DNA of 38,039 bases from an uncultured Clostridia bacterium (GCA_947164825.1 CAMUYE010000012.1:1-38039), one strand, 5' to 3'; shown: positions 28,669 to 37,372, counted from the first letter of the stretch. The notes: generated by a model from the sequence alone, not told the origin. Numbers and translations: made by a program.

Positions 28669-28697
28669 TTTTATTACGAAGGAAAGTATGATATAAT
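28669..28697 (+). promoter_or_regulatory. Candidate promoter for secA
   Basis: TATAAT (28692-28697) with a poor -35 TTTTAT (28669-28674) at 17 nt, 80 nt upstream of the secA ATG in an AT-rich leader. Confidence 0.45.
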
Positions 28698-28778
28698 AAA
28701 CAAGATTGAGCGTATTACGGATGATCGGCGACAGATGCGGCCGATGAACGGGAATCGCACAGGAAGAAAGGAAAAACG

Positions 28779-31541
28779 ATGGGACTCATTACGAAACTCT
28801 TTGGCAGCACCTCCGAACGGGAGGTCAAGAAGCTGCGGCCCTTAGTGGATAAAATCGAAGCCCTGGAGCCTGAGATGAAGGCGCTTTCCGACGACGCGCT
28901 TCGGGGCAAGACCCTTGAATTCAAACAGCGTTACGCCAAGGGCGAAAGCCTTGACGCCCTGCTGCCCGAGGCCTTTGCCGCCGTCCGGGAGGCCGCGCTG
29001 CGGGTGCTCGGTATGCGGCCTTACCGTGTCCAGCTCATCGGCGGCATCATCCTCCACCAGGGCCGGATCGCCGAAATGAAGACCGGCGAAGGCAAGACCC
29101 TGGTCGCGATCCTGCCGGCCTATCTGAACGCGCTGACCGGCGAGGGCGTCCACATCGTCACCGTAAACGACTACCTTGCCAAGCGCGACTCCGAGTGGAT
29201 GGGCAAGGTCTATCGCTTTATGGGGCTGACGGTGGGACTGATCGTGCACGATCTGAGCCCCGACGATCGCCGGAAGGCCTACGCCGCCGACATCACCTAC
29301 GGCACCAACAACGAACTGGGCTTCGACTACCTGCGGGACAATATGGCCCTGTACAAGAAGGATCAGGTGCAGCGCGGCCACAGCTTCGCCATCGTGGACG
29401 AGGTGGACTCCATTCTGATCGACGAGGCCAGAACCCCGCTGATCATCTCCGGCCAGGGCGACGAGAGCTCCAAGCTGTACGAGATGGCGGACTTCTTCGT
29501 TTCCCGGCTGAAGCGCAAGGTCTACGCCACCATGGACGACAAGCAGAGCCACGACGACGAAGACTGCGACTACTACGTGGACGAAAAGGACCGCGCCGTC
29601 CAGCTCACCGCCACCGGCATCAAGAAGGCCGAGCAGTATTTCAACGTGGAAAACCTGGCCGATCTGGAGAACTCCACGCTGTCCCACCACATCAACCAGG
29701 CCATGCGGGCCCGGGGCATTATGAAGCGGGACGTGGACTACGTGGTCAAGGACGGCCAGGTCATCATCGTGGACGAGGCCACGGGCCGTCTGATGTACGG
29801 CCGCCGCTACAACGAGGGCCTGCACCAGGCCATCGAAGCCAAGGAAGGCGTCAAGGTCGAGAGCGAGAGCAAGACCCTGGCCACCATCACCTTCCAGAAC
29901 TTCTTCCGCCTCTACAAAAAGCTCTCCGGCATGACGGGCACCGCCATGACCGAGCAGGAGGAATTCAACGGGATCTACGCCCTGGACGTGGTGGAGATCC
30001 CCACCAATAAGCCCGTGATCCGCATCGACAACCCCGACGTGGTCTACAAGACGGAGGCGGGGAAGCTCCGGGCCGTGATCCGGCAGATCGTGGAATGCCA
30101 TGAGAAGGGCCAGCCGGTCCTGGTTGGCACGATCTCCATCGAGAAATCCGAGCTGCTGTCCAAGCTTCTGAAAAGAGAAGGCATCGCCCACGCGGTGTTG
30201 AACGCCAAATTCCACGAGAAGGAAGCGGAAATCGTCGCCCAGGCCGGCAAGTTCGGCGCCGTTACCATCTCCACCAACATGGCAGGCCGCGGCACCGATA
30301 TCGTGCTGGGCGGCAACCCCGAATACATGGCCCTGGCCGATCTGCGCAAGCGTGAGGATATGACGGAAGAGCTTCTGATGGAGGCCAACGCCTATTCCGA
30401 GACCTCGGATCCCGCCATTCTGGCTGTCCGGGCTGATTTTGACGCGCTTTATCACCATTATAAGGAAATGACCGACGCCGAGGCCCAGAAGGTCCGGGCC
30501 GTGGGCGGCCTCTTCATCGTGGGCACCGAACGCCACGAGTCCCGACGCATCGACAACCAGCTCCGCGGCCGTTCCGGCCGTCAGGGCGACCCCGGCGAGA
30601 GCCGCTTCTATCTGTCCATGCAGGACGACGTCATGCGCCTGTTTGGCTCCGAGCGGGTCATGAACATGATGGAGACCCTGGGCATCGACGAGGACACCCC
30701 CATCGACGCCAAGATCCTCTCCGGGGCCATCGAAAACGCGCAAAAGACCGTGGAGAGCCGCAACTATCAGGCCCGTAAAAACGTCCTCGAATACGACGAC
30801 GTGATGAACACCCAGAGAAAGGTCATCTACGAGCAGCGTATGCAGGTGCTCAACGGCGAGGATCTGCAGAAGAACATTGAGGCCATGATGCGCTACGTGG
30901 TGGATTCCGAGGTGGAGAACAGCTTCGGCCAGTCCAATTTCGTGGAGGACGCGGCCCAGATGCGGGAGCTCATCGCCCAGTTCGAGGGCAAGTACTTCGC
31001 CCCCGGCGCCTGGATCCCCACCCGGGAGGAGCTGGACAAGCTCGAAAAGAAGGACGTCAAGGATCATCTGCTCCGGCTCATGCGGGAGACCTACGCCGCC
31101 AAGGAAGCGGAGTACGGCGCCCCCGCCATGCGCGAGGTGGAACGGGTCATTACGCTGCGGGTCGTGGACGAGTACTGGATGGACAACATCGACGCCATGA
31201 CCGATCTGCGGCAGGGCATCTCCCTGCGCTCCTACGGACAGGTGGATCCCGTGGTGGAGTACAAGCGCGAGGGCTACCAGATGTTCGAGGGCATGATCAA
31301 CGCCATCAAGGAGGAGACCGTGCGCCGGCTCTTTGCCGTCCGCATCCGCTCCGATAAGGATATGGAGCGCAAGAAGGTCGCCACCGTCACCGGAACCGGC
31401 GGCGGGGACAAGACCGTCAAGCGCCAGCCCGTGGTCAAGAAGGTCAAGGTCGGTCCCAACGACCCCTGCCCCTGCGGCTCCGGCAAGAAGTACAAGAAGT
31501 GCTGCCGGGACAAGGACCTGGGACGGACAAGTGACAATTGA
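28779..31541 (+). CDS. secA: Preprotein translocase ATPase SecA
   Basis: Motor that drives unfolded preproteins through SecYEG. 920 residues. Walker A MKTGEGKT (100-107), [13 protein letters not shown], the DEAD-like [20 protein letters not shown], helicase motifs [33 protein letters not shown] and [17 protein letters not shown], and the C-terminal zinc motif [23 protein letters not shown] lies 6 nt before the ATG. The reading frame enters a heptad repeat (first unit at 31526) just after the zinc motif, and the stop codon lies inside the second unit, so the final TSDN is repeat-encoded. Complete and functional by motif content. Confidence 0.98.
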   Translation: MGLITKLFGSTSEREVKKLRPLVDKIEALEPEMKALSDDALRGKTLEFKQRYAKGESLDALLPEAFAAVREAALRVLGMRPYRVQLIGGIILHQGRIAEMKTGEGKTLVAILPAYLNALTGEGVHIVTVNDYLAKRDSEWMGKVYRFMGLTVGLIVHDLSPDDRRKAYAADITYGTNNELGFDYLRDNMALYKKDQVQRGHSFAIVDEVDSILIDEARTPLIISGQGDESSKLYEMADFFVSRLKRKVYATMDDKQSHDDEDCDYYVDEKDRAVQLTATGIKKAEQYFNVENLADLENSTLSHHINQAMRARGIMKRDVDYVVKDGQVIIVDEATGRLMYGRRYNEGLHQAIEAKEGVKVESESKTLATITFQNFFRLYKKLSGMTGTAMTEQEEFNGIYALDVVEIPTNKPVIRIDNPDVVYKTEAGKLRAVIRQIVECHEKGQPVLVGTISIEKSELLSKLLKREGIAHAVLNAKFHEKEAEIVAQAGKFGAVTISTNMAGRGTDIVLGGNPEYMALADLRKREDMTEELLMEANAYSETSDPAILAVRADFDALYHHYKEMTDAEAQKVRAVGGLFIVGTERHESRRIDNQLRGRSGRQGDPGESRFYLSMQDDVMRLFGSERVMNMMETLGIDEDTPIDAKILSGAIENAQKTVESRNYQARKNVLEYDDVMNTQRKVIYEQRMQVLNGEDLQKNIEAMMRYVVDSEVENSFGQSNFVEDAAQMRELIAQFEGKYFAPGAWIPTREELDKLEKKDVKDHLLRLMRETYAAKEAEYGAPAMREVERVITLRVVDEYWMDNIDAMTDLRQGISLRSYGQVDPVVEYKREGYQMFEGMINAIKEETVRRLFAVRIRSDKDMERKKVATVTGTGGGDKTVKRQPVVKKVKVGPNDPCPCGSGKKYKKCCRDKDLGRTSDN

Positions 31542-31567
31542 CAAGGGACAAGGGACAAGTGACAAGT
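31526..31567 (+). repeat. Heptad array H9, 6 units, overlapping the end of secA
   Basis: Units GACAAGT, GACAATT, GACAAGG, GACAAGG, GACAAGT, GACAAGT. The TGA of secA (31539-31541) spans units 2 and 3. A third heptad sequence, unrelated to those near 4 kb. Confidence 0.95.
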
Positions 31568-31573
31568 ATGCTG

Positions 31574-31612
31574 CGTGTAGCGGCGCACAGTGTGCGCCAT
31601 TGCCCCGCTTGC
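31574..31612. repeat. Palindromic module B7
   Basis: Same core as B1/B4/B5, 27 kb away: TGTAGC, stem 31582-31598 (GGCGCACA / TGTGCGCC), then ATTGCCCCGC. Heptads flank it on both sides (H9, H10) with two different unit sequences. Confidence 0.9.
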
Positions 31613-31621
31613 CGATAAAAT

Positions 31622-31649
31622 GAATAATGAATAGTGAATAATGAATAAT
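31622..31649 (+). repeat. Heptad array H10, 4 units
   Basis: Units GAATAAT, GAATAGT, GAATAAT, GAATAAT: a fourth heptad sequence, AT-rich, immediately followed by the hairpin upstream of the SUFU gene. Confidence 0.95.
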
Positions 31650-31656
31650 TGTGGTG

Positions 31657-31680
31657 TTTTGCAGATTGCTATCTGCAAAA
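31657..31680. other. 10-bp perfect hairpin in the leader of the SUFU gene
   Basis: TTTTGCAGAT / ATCTGCAAAA with loop TGCT, ending 13 nt before the GGAGG of the SUFU-domain gene. It lacks a downstream T-run on the plus strand, so it is not an ordinary terminator for secA; a leader structure or operator is possible. Confidence 0.5.
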
Positions 31681-31704
31681 CGAAAACAATTTTGGAGGAA
31701 AAGC

Positions 31705-32328
31705 ATGACCCGGCATGAAATGGATAAATGGATCAAGCATTGTGATACCTATTTTAAACAAAGTGACTGCATGGTATTGCATCCCACAGTTGAAATGCCG
31801 ACCCATACTGATATTTTGATTTATGCGCCTACCGAAGAACTTCCGTTCTGGAAACTCGTGACCATGGGAGCCAGCGACTACAAAATGCCGGTGAAAAAAG
31901 CGCAGTTGGGTGATCGAAACGAATATGTTGTTTTTGTTGATCCAAAAGAAGATTTGAAGGATCACGCGTTATGCCAACGCTATGCCGCTTATCTTTGGGA
32001 AATCGCCCTCTATCCGGTCCAGACAAAGACTTACATCACGTATGGACACAGCACGTATGGACACAGCGTGGAATGGAAACCGGAAGAAGGGGAGCAAATT
32101 GTCGGCGCATTTCTGGAATTTCCTCAGATTATCCCGGATACCGGTGTGCTTCGCTGTAAACTTGGGTTCATGAAAACTGTAATCCTTCTGCAAGCCTATC
32201 TATTGAACCGGGAGGAGAATGAACGTCTGTTGGAGATCGGCCCGGAGCAATTCAGCCAATATATTTATCCGGACGGGGACGGGGACGGACATTTTTTGAA
32301 TCGTTTGAGCTTGAATACGGGTGAATGA
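31705..32328 (+). CDS. Suppressor-of-fused (SUFU) domain protein
   Basis: 207 residues from the ATG at 31705 (GGAGG 6 nt upstream). The stretch HTDILIYAPTEELPFWKLVTMGASDYKMPVKKAQLGDRNEYVVFVDP (about 33-79) follows the bacterial SUFU pattern (iDilii.pt...pf..LvT.GmS...M.......ElvI.l). Bacterial SUFU-domain proteins have been described by comparative genomics as immunity proteins in polymorphic toxin systems; no toxin gene is seen here. The gene is AT-richer than neighbours (24 G/C in 31741-31800, versus 49 in 33421-33480, counted by eye). It is bordered by repeats, which suggests later acquisition. The acetyltransferase gene begins 1 nt after its stop. Confidence 0.75.
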   Translation: MTRHEMDKWIKHCDTYFKQSDCMVLHPTVEMPTHTDILIYAPTEELPFWKLVTMGASDYKMPVKKAQLGDRNEYVVFVDPKEDLKDHALCQRYAAYLWEIALYPVQTKTYITYGHSTYGHSVEWKPEEGEQIVGAFLEFPQIIPDTGVLRCKLGFMKTVILLQAYLLNREENERLLEIGPEQFSQYIYPDGDGDGHFLNRLSLNTGE

Positions 32329-32329
32329 T

Positions 32330-32968
32330 ATGGATTACCGTGAAATCGACATGACCGCCGATCCCCGCAAGGCCCATTTTGATCACTTTCGGCACGCGCC
32401 GAATCCCCACGTCGGCCTGACGGTGGACGTAGACGTGACGGAGTTCGTACAACTCTGCAGGGAAAAGGGCTGGTCCTTCTATCCGGCCTTCATCCGGGCT
32501 GCGGCCATGGCTGCCAACGCCGTGCCGGAGCTGCGCCGCCGGATCCGGGGAGATCGTGTCGTGGAATACGAACGCTGCGATACCTCTCACATCGAGCTGC
32601 TGGAAAATGGCGCCTACTGCTACTGCACCCTGCGGCATGATCCAGCGCAAAGCTGGGACGACTATATGGCATACGCTGCTTTCCAGCGAGGGCGTGCAAA
32701 GGCCGGCGCCTCCATCGAGGAGGAGGACGACGTAGAGGGGATGTTTTTCATCTCTACGGTGCCATGGCTGCATTATCGGGCGATCTCGCAGCCCAATTTC
32801 GGTCCGGACGCCAGCAATCCCGCCATCACCTGGGGAAAGTACGAGCCGGACTACCGCGGCAGACTGATGATGCCGGTCTCTCTGCTGGTCCACCACAGCC
32901 TTGTGGACGGCCTGCAGATCGCGGCCTTCTACCGGGAGCTTGAAACGCTATTGAAGGAAATCAGGTAA
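32330..32968 (+). CDS. Chloramphenicol-acetyltransferase-fold (CatA-like) O-acetyltransferase
   Basis: 212 residues, the length of a classic CAT subunit. HFDHFRHAPNPHVGLTVDVDVTEF, SFYPAFIRAAAMAANAVPELRRRIRGDRVV, FFISTVPWLHYRAISQP and the active-site motif VHHSLVDGLQ (catalytic H189, structural D193). CAT-fold enzymes acetylate hydroxyl groups from acetyl-CoA as trimers. Whether the substrate is chloramphenicol cannot be told from sequence, and many chromosomal CatA-like proteins are not resistance genes. The ATG at 32330 follows the SUFU stop by 1 nt; an in-frame GTG at 32321 would overlap it. Base composition is again GC-rich, unlike the SUFU gene. Confidence 0.85.
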   Translation: MDYREIDMTADPRKAHFDHFRHAPNPHVGLTVDVDVTEFVQLCREKGWSFYPAFIRAAAMAANAVPELRRRIRGDRVVEYERCDTSHIELLENGAYCYCTLRHDPAQSWDDYMAYAAFQRGRAKAGASIEEEDDVEGMFFISTVPWLHYRAISQPNFGPDASNPAITWGKYEPDYRGRLMMPVSLLVHHSLVDGLQIAAFYRELETLLKEIR

Positions 32969-32971
32969 CGA

Positions 32972-33006
32972 TTACTTATTACTTATTACCTGTTACTTCT
33001 TACTTC
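32972..33006 (+). repeat. Heptad array H11, 5 units
   Basis: Units TTACTTA, TTACTTA, TTACCTG, TTACTTC, TTACTTC in the short gap between the CatA-like gene and pgeF: a fifth heptad sequence, ending 8 nt before the pgeF ribosome site. Confidence 0.93.
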
Positions 33007-33024
33007 GTTTGAACAGGAGCCGCC

Positions 33025-33813
33025 ATGTTTCACACCCACACGCCACCTGAATATTTGACCTCCGACGCCATTACGGGAAACGTGGTCCACTGCTTTTCCA
33101 CCCGGCACGGCGGCGTTTCGAGCGGATACCTTTCCTCTCTGAACCTCGGCGTCCACCGGGGGGACGACTGGAAGAACGTCTATGAGAACTACCGCCGCCT
33201 CGGAGCCGCCGTGGGCTTCACGCCGGAGCAGACCGTCTTCACCCACCAGACCCACACGGATCTCGTGGCCCGGGTCGGGGCAGGGGATCGGGGCTATGGC
33301 TTATTCCGGGAAGTGGAGCCGGAGCGGGACGGGATCTATACCAACGAGCCCGGCGTGGCGCTGGTCTGCTTCTCCGCCGACTGCACGCCGATCCTGCTGC
33401 ACGATCCGGTCCGGCACGCCGCGGCCGCGGTCCACGCGGGCTGGCGGGGGACCGCCAAGGGCATCGCCGCCCGCTGTGTGGAGGCCATGAGCCGGGACTT
33501 CGGCACGGATCCCGCGGATCTGCAGGCGGCCATCGGCCCCTGCATCGGCCCCTGCTGCTTTGAGACCGGGCCGGAGGTCCGGGACGCCATGCTCTCCTCC
33601 CTGGGCGAGGAGGCGGCGCAGTTCATCCGGCAGGAAGGGGAGAAGTTCTTCCCGGATCTGAAGCAGCTCAATGCCCTCTGGCTTCGGCGCTCCGGCGTCA
33701 AAACCATTGATATCTCCCGCGACTGTACCCGCTGTCAGCCGGACCGGTTCTGGTCGCATCGGCTGACCGGACAGGCAAGAGGCTCTCTTGCCGCGATCAT
33801 CATGCTGAAATAA
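33025..33813 (+). CDS. pgeF: PgeF/YfiH-type peptidoglycan editing factor (polyphenol-oxidase-like laccase domain)
   Basis: 262 residues of the Cu-oxidase_4 (DUF152) family. Zinc/copper ligands H77 in VFTHQTHTDLV, C120 in FSADCTPILL and H137 in AAVHAGWRGTAKG, plus AIGPCIGPCCFE and SRDCTRCQPDRFWSHR. In E. coli YfiH is reported to remove mis-incorporated serine from UDP-MurNAc precursors, and homologues also show purine nucleoside phosphorylase/deaminase activity. AGGAG lies 5 nt before the ATG. The next gene begins directly after its stop codon, so an operon with the lipoprotein, thyA and folA is likely. Confidence 0.92.
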   Translation: MFHTHTPPEYLTSDAITGNVVHCFSTRHGGVSSGYLSSLNLGVHRGDDWKNVYENYRRLGAAVGFTPEQTVFTHQTHTDLVARVGAGDRGYGLFREVEPERDGIYTNEPGVALVCFSADCTPILLHDPVRHAAAAVHAGWRGTAKGIAARCVEAMSRDFGTDPADLQAAIGPCIGPCCFETGPEVRDAMLSSLGEEAAQFIRQEGEKFFPDLKQLNALWLRRSGVKTIDISRDCTRCQPDRFWSHRLTGQARGSLAAIIMLK

Positions 33814-35439
33814 ATGGAAATGGGGGCCGTTTTCTTGAAGCGCCTGCTATGTATTCTGCTTGTTTGCTCTCTGTTGCTTTCCGGCTGTACGCTGAACCTG
33901 CCCTGGCAGCAGGAGGAGGAAACGACCGTGGAGACGGAATCCCACGAGAACAATCTCAATCAGCAAAACGAAATCCCAAAGGGCTTTGGCCTGGCCTACG
34001 TGCCCGCATACGGATTCAACCCCTATTCCTGCAACTGCATCACCAACAGGCCCGTTTTCTCCCTGGTCTACGAACCCCTGTTCGTGCTTGGCAGCGGCTT
34101 TCAGCCTGAGCCCGTGCTCTGCGAATGCTTCGCTGTGTCGGAGAGCGGAAAGACCTACGTCATCACCCTCTGCGACGGTGTGCGCTTTTCAGACGGCAGC
34201 GCTTTAAGCGCCCGGGACGCCGTGGCCTCGCTGGAAGCTGCCCGGGGCTCTGCATATTACGGCTCCCGCTTCTCGAAGGTCGACTCCATTTCCGTCCTGG
34301 ATGAGCGGTCCCTGGAGATCCGTCTGAACAAGGCCTATGAGAATCTGCCCCTGCTGTTGGACGTGCCCATCGTGAAGGCCGGCACCGAGGAGAGCGACCG
34401 TCCCGTCGGAACCGGGGCTTACGCCTTCTCGGAGGAGGCCGGGACCCTCTGCCTGCGCAGGAATCGGAGCTGGTGGCAGGACAGCCGCGCTCCCGTGGAA
34501 TACGACAGGATCGAGCTCTCCGCCTGCAAGGATCCGACCGAAGTGCGGGACAGCTTTGAATTCGGCAAGACCTCTCTGGTCTGCGCGGATCTGAACGCGC
34601 CGAACGCCGTGGGCTACCGCTGCGACTATGAGCTTTGGGACGAGCCCACCACCACCCTGCAGTATCTCGGCTTCAACCTGACAAAAGGGATCTTCTACAA
34701 GCAGGGTCTGCGCTCCGCCGTGACCCATATCATCGACCGGGAGACGCTGATCGCCTCCGTCTACAAGGGCTTTGCCGAGGCGGCCTATCTGCCCTGCGCC
34801 CCCGCAAGCCCGCTCTACGACGCGGAACTGGCTGAAACGTACAGCTATGACGAGGAGGCCTTTGCCGAAGCCCTGCGGGACGCCGCCGTTTCTCCCGAAT
34901 ACGTTGCCGCGCTGCTGGTCTGTTCCTCAGATCCCTCCCGGGTGGAGCTCGCCGGCCGGATCGCGGAGGCGCTGACGAAGGCCGGATTGAAGACGGAGCT
35001 CAAAACCGTCGACTATGATACCTACCGCTATCGGCTGAGCGCCGGGCAGTTCGATCTCTTCCTCGGGGAAGCGCGGCTTTCCGGGAATTTTGATCTGACA
35101 GAGTTTTTCCGGGCTTACGGCAGCCTGAGCTACGGCGGGATCCGCAGCGCGGGCATGGAGCAGCTTTGCTACGACTCCCTGGAAAATTCCGGCAACTGCT
35201 ACGATCTCTATCGCGGCGTCATGGAAAACGGCTATTTCTGCCCGCTGCTCTTTAAGTCCTACGCCGTCATGGCCAACCGCGGCGTCATCGGCAGCCTTCA
35301 GCCGGCGGTGGACAGCGCCTTCCATATGGCAGGCGGCAGGACCCTGGCTGACGCCAGCGCGACCTATGAGGAACTGACGGAGGAACCGACGGAGGAACCC
35401 ACCGAAGAAACCCAGACAACGGAGGTATCGGAACCATGA
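33814..35439 (+). CDS. Solute-binding lipoprotein, peptide/nickel family 5 (SBP_bac_5)
   Basis: 541 residues. Lipoprotein signal KRLLCILLVCSLLLSGC with an LSGC lipobox, then an acidic linker. The family-5 pattern includes PVFSLVYEPLFVLGSGFQPEPVLCECF, the YVITLCDGVRFSDGSALSARDAVAS block, PVGTGAYAF, and TTTLQYLGFNLTKGIFYKQGLRSAVTHIIDRETLI. The C-terminal tail is a TEEP-type acidic repeat. No permease or ATPase genes adjoin it, so it is an orphan binding protein here; the ligand is unknown. The listed ATG directly abuts the pgeF stop and lacks a ribosome site. A TTG at 33835 with GGGGG upstream would give a cleaner signal peptide (MKRLLC). It ends overlapping thyA by 4 nt. Confidence 0.85.
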   Translation: MEMGAVFLKRLLCILLVCSLLLSGCTLNLPWQQEEETTVETESHENNLNQQNEIPKGFGLAYVPAYGFNPYSCNCITNRPVFSLVYEPLFVLGSGFQPEPVLCECFAVSESGKTYVITLCDGVRFSDGSALSARDAVASLEAARGSAYYGSRFSKVDSISVLDERSLEIRLNKAYENLPLLLDVPIVKAGTEESDRPVGTGAYAFSEEAGTLCLRRNRSWWQDSRAPVEYDRIELSACKDPTEVRDSFEFGKTSLVCADLNAPNAVGYRCDYELWDEPTTTLQYLGFNLTKGIFYKQGLRSAVTHIIDRETLIASVYKGFAEAAYLPCAPASPLYDAELAETYSYDEEAFAEALRDAAVSPEYVAALLVCSSDPSRVELAGRIAEALTKAGLKTELKTVDYDTYRYRLSAGQFDLFLGEARLSGNFDLTEFFRAYGSLSYGGIRSAGMEQLCYDSLENSGNCYDLYRGVMENGYFCPLLFKSYAVMANRGVIGSLQPAVDSAFHMAGGRTLADASATYEELTEEPTEEPTEETQTTEVSEP

Positions 35440-36266
35440 GTTACGCCGATCAAGTTTACATCGAAACCTGCAAAAAGATCCTGACTGAGGGCTTCCGCGA
35501 CGACGATCTGCCGGTCCGCCCCCGCTGGGAGGACGGCACGCCCGCCCATACCGTAAAAATTTTCGGCGTGGTGAACCGCTACGATCTGCAGAAGGAATTC
35601 CCTTTGATGACTCTGCGGCGCACCTACTGGAAGTGCGCCATCGACGAACTGCTCTGGATCTGGCAGAAGAAGTCCAACCGGGTAGCGGAGCTCGGCTCTC
35701 ACATCTGGGACGCCTGGGCCGACGAGAACGGCACCATCGGAAAGGCCTACGGGTATCAGCTCGGCATCCGGCATCACTATCCGGAAGGGGACTTCGACCA
35801 GGTGGACCGGGTGCTCTACGACCTGAAACACAACCCCCAGAGCCGCCGCATCCTCACCAGTATGTACAATTTCGCGGACCTGCACGAGATGGGCCTGTAT
35901 CCCTGCGCCTATTCCATGACCTTCAACGTCACAGGAAACAAACTGAACGCCATCCTCAATCAGCGCTCCCAGGACATGCTGACCGCCAACAACTGGAACG
36001 TGGTGCAGTACGCGGCGCTGGTCTGCATGATGGCGCAGGTCTCCGGGCTGGAGCCCGGCGAGCTGGTCCACGTCATCGCCGACTGCCACATCTACGACCG
36101 CCATATCCCCATGGTGGAGGAGATGATCGAAAAAGAGCCGCTTCCGGCTCCGCGGGTCACGCTGGATCCGAAAGTCACGGACTTCTACGCCTTCACCAAA
36201 GACAGCTTTACCGTGGAGAACTACCGATTCCATCCCTTTGAACACCAAATCCCCGTCGCCATTTAG
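35436..36266 (+). CDS. thyA: Thymidylate synthase
   Basis: Methylates dUMP to dTMP using methylene-tetrahydrofolate. 276 residues. Nucleophile C157 in LYPCAYSMTFNV, followed by QRSQDMLTANNWNVVQYAALVCMMAQ (the dUMP and folate-binding RSxDxxxGxPFN equivalent, here diverged) and HVIADCHIYDRHIP. The residue after the active cysteine is Ala rather than the His of E. coli-type enzymes, a variant I recall from other Bacillota enzymes. The ATG overlaps the lipoprotein stop (ATGA). folA follows after 11 nt, coupling dTMP synthesis to regeneration of tetrahydrofolate. Confidence 0.95.
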   Translation: MSYADQVYIETCKKILTEGFRDDDLPVRPRWEDGTPAHTVKIFGVVNRYDLQKEFPLMTLRRTYWKCAIDELLWIWQKKSNRVAELGSHIWDAWADENGTIGKAYGYQLGIRHHYPEGDFDQVDRVLYDLKHNPQSRRILTSMYNFADLHEMGLYPCAYSMTFNVTGNKLNAILNQRSQDMLTANNWNVVQYAALVCMMAQVSGLEPGELVHVIADCHIYDRHIPMVEEMIEKEPLPAPRVTLDPKVTDFYAFTKDSFTVENYRFHPFEHQIPVAI

Positions 36267-36277
36267 GAGAGATATAC

Positions 36278-36784
36278 ATGAACGCCATTGTCAACGTCAC
36301 CCCCAACTGGGGCATCGGAAAAAACGGGAAGCTGCTGGTTTCCATTCCTTCGGATCTCCATCGCTTCCGCGAGCTCACCATCCACAAAACCGTCATCTAC
36401 GGGCGCAAGACCCTGGAGACCTTTCCCAACGCCGCCCCGCTGCGGGACCGGGAGAATATCATCCTGACCAGGGACAAAAACTTCAGCGTTGAAAATGCCG
36501 TCATCTGCCACGATCTGGACGAGCTGAAAAGCGTACTTCGGGACCGCTACAGCGAAAACCTCTGGGTCATCGGCGGGGAGAGCGTGTACAAGCTGTTGGT
36601 GCCCCACTGCGAGAAGGCCTACGTCACCTTCAGCTATACCGATCTGAAGGCGGACAGGTTCTTTCCCAACCTGAACCGGAACGAAAACTGGTACGTCACC
36701 GCCATCCAGCCCACCCAGATCGAAGGCCGAACCCCTTTCCGCTTCGTGGAATATACCAACACCAAACCGCTGCCGCTGCTGTAA
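36278..36784 (+). CDS. folA: Dihydrofolate reductase
   Basis: Reduces dihydrofolate to tetrahydrofolate with NADPH, recycling the folate oxidised by ThyA just upstream. 168 residues. N-terminal AIVNVTPNWGIGKNGKLLVSIPSDLHRFRELT contains the catalytic acidic residue (Asp of PSDL). VIYGRKTLETFP (NADPH site), NIILTRD and WVIGGESVYKLL (GG of the cofactor loop) follow. The usual LPW of the Met20 loop is LLV, so the conserved tryptophan is replaced by valine. I recall similar LLxxIP variants in Clostridia, so this alone is not evidence of drug resistance. AGGAGA precedes the ATG. Confidence 0.93.
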   Translation: MNAIVNVTPNWGIGKNGKLLVSIPSDLHRFRELTIHKTVIYGRKTLETFPNAAPLRDRENIILTRDKNFSVENAVICHDLDELKSVLRDRYSENLWVIGGESVYKLLVPHCEKAYVTFSYTDLKADRFFPNLNRNENWYVTAIQPTQIEGRTPFRFVEYTNTKPLPLL

Positions 36785-36813
36785 AATACGAGATACAAAA
36801 AAGCAGAATAAGG

Positions 36814-36842
36814 TTGCAAAATTTTTGGCAATAGGATATAAT
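36814..36842 (+). promoter_or_regulatory. Promoter-like sequence abutting the trmL start codon
   Basis: TTGCAA (36814-36819), 17-nt spacer, TATAAT (36837-36842). The -10 ends one base before the trmL ATG, so transcripts from here would start inside the gene. It may be fortuitous or may overlap the ribosome site AGGA. See findings. Confidence 0.4.
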
Positions 36843-36843
36843 T

Positions 36844-37326
36844 ATGTTGAACGTCGTACTGGTGGAGCCGGAGATCCCGCAGAACACCGGCAATATCTCC
36901 CGGACCTGCGCCGCCACCGGCAGCCGCCTCCATCTGATCAAGCCCCTGGGCTTCGATATTTCAGACCGTCAGCTCAAACGGGCCGGGCTGGACTACTGGC
37001 ATCTGCTGGACGTGCGGGTCTATGAAAACTTAGCGGAATTCTTCGCCGAAAACCAGGTGCGACAGATGCGCCTGTTCTCCACTAAAGCGCCCAGATGCTA
37101 CACCGAAGCCGCCTATGAGGACGAGTGCTATCTGATCTTCGGCAAAGAGACGAAGGGGCTGCCCGAACCCTTTCTGAAGGCCCACGCCGAGGACTGCGTG
37201 AAGCTCCCCATGATCGAGGAGGCCCGCTCTCTCAATCTCTCCAACGCCGTGGCCGTGGGGGTCTTCGAGGCCCTGCGGCAGCTGGGCTTTCCCCATTTGA
37301 AGCAGTGGGGAAAAATGAAGCAGTAA
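36844..37326 (+). CDS. trmL: tRNA (cytidine/uridine-34 2'-O)-methyltransferase
   Basis: SPOUT-class methyltransferase modifying the wobble nucleotide of tRNA-Leu isoacceptors. 160 residues, typical. The conserved start [29 protein letters not shown] fixes the N-terminus. Knot motifs [15 protein letters not shown] and [27 protein letters not shown] bind SAM. AGGA about 7-8 nt upstream of the ATG is the likely ribosome site. Separated from folA by 59 nt without a clear terminator. Confidence 0.94.
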   Translation: MLNVVLVEPEIPQNTGNISRTCAATGSRLHLIKPLGFDISDRQLKRAGLDYWHLLDVRVYENLAEFFAENQVRQMRLFSTKAPRCYTEAAYEDECYLIFGKETKGLPEPFLKAHAEDCVKLPMIEEARSLNLSNAVAVGVFEALRQLGFPHLKQWGKMKQ

Positions 37327-37372
37327 ACCCATCCGCGCCTGCGGATCATCATACTATAAATCGGAGGTCACT

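Noticed and set aside
28621-28690. Terminator between the small helical protein and secA
   Set aside because: GAAAGT/ACTTTC and TTCCTT/AAGGAA pairings are only 6 bp, AT-rich, and not followed by a proper T-run; an AT-rich promoter leader explains the stretch.
28842-31736. 964-codon open frame antisense to secA
   Set aside because: secA is certain by motifs. The antisense product is His/Leu/Val/Asp-rich with no domain and runs through the repeat patch.
32330-32968. Acquired chloramphenicol resistance gene
   Set aside because: The CAT fold and HHxxxDG motif are clear, but there is no mobile-element context, composition fits the chromosome, and many CatA-like chromosomal enzymes have other substrates.
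36278-36784. Trimethoprim-resistance DHFR
   Set aside because: The Trp-to-Val change in the Met20 loop seems to be an ordinary clostridial variant, and the gene sits in a housekeeping thyA-folA pair.
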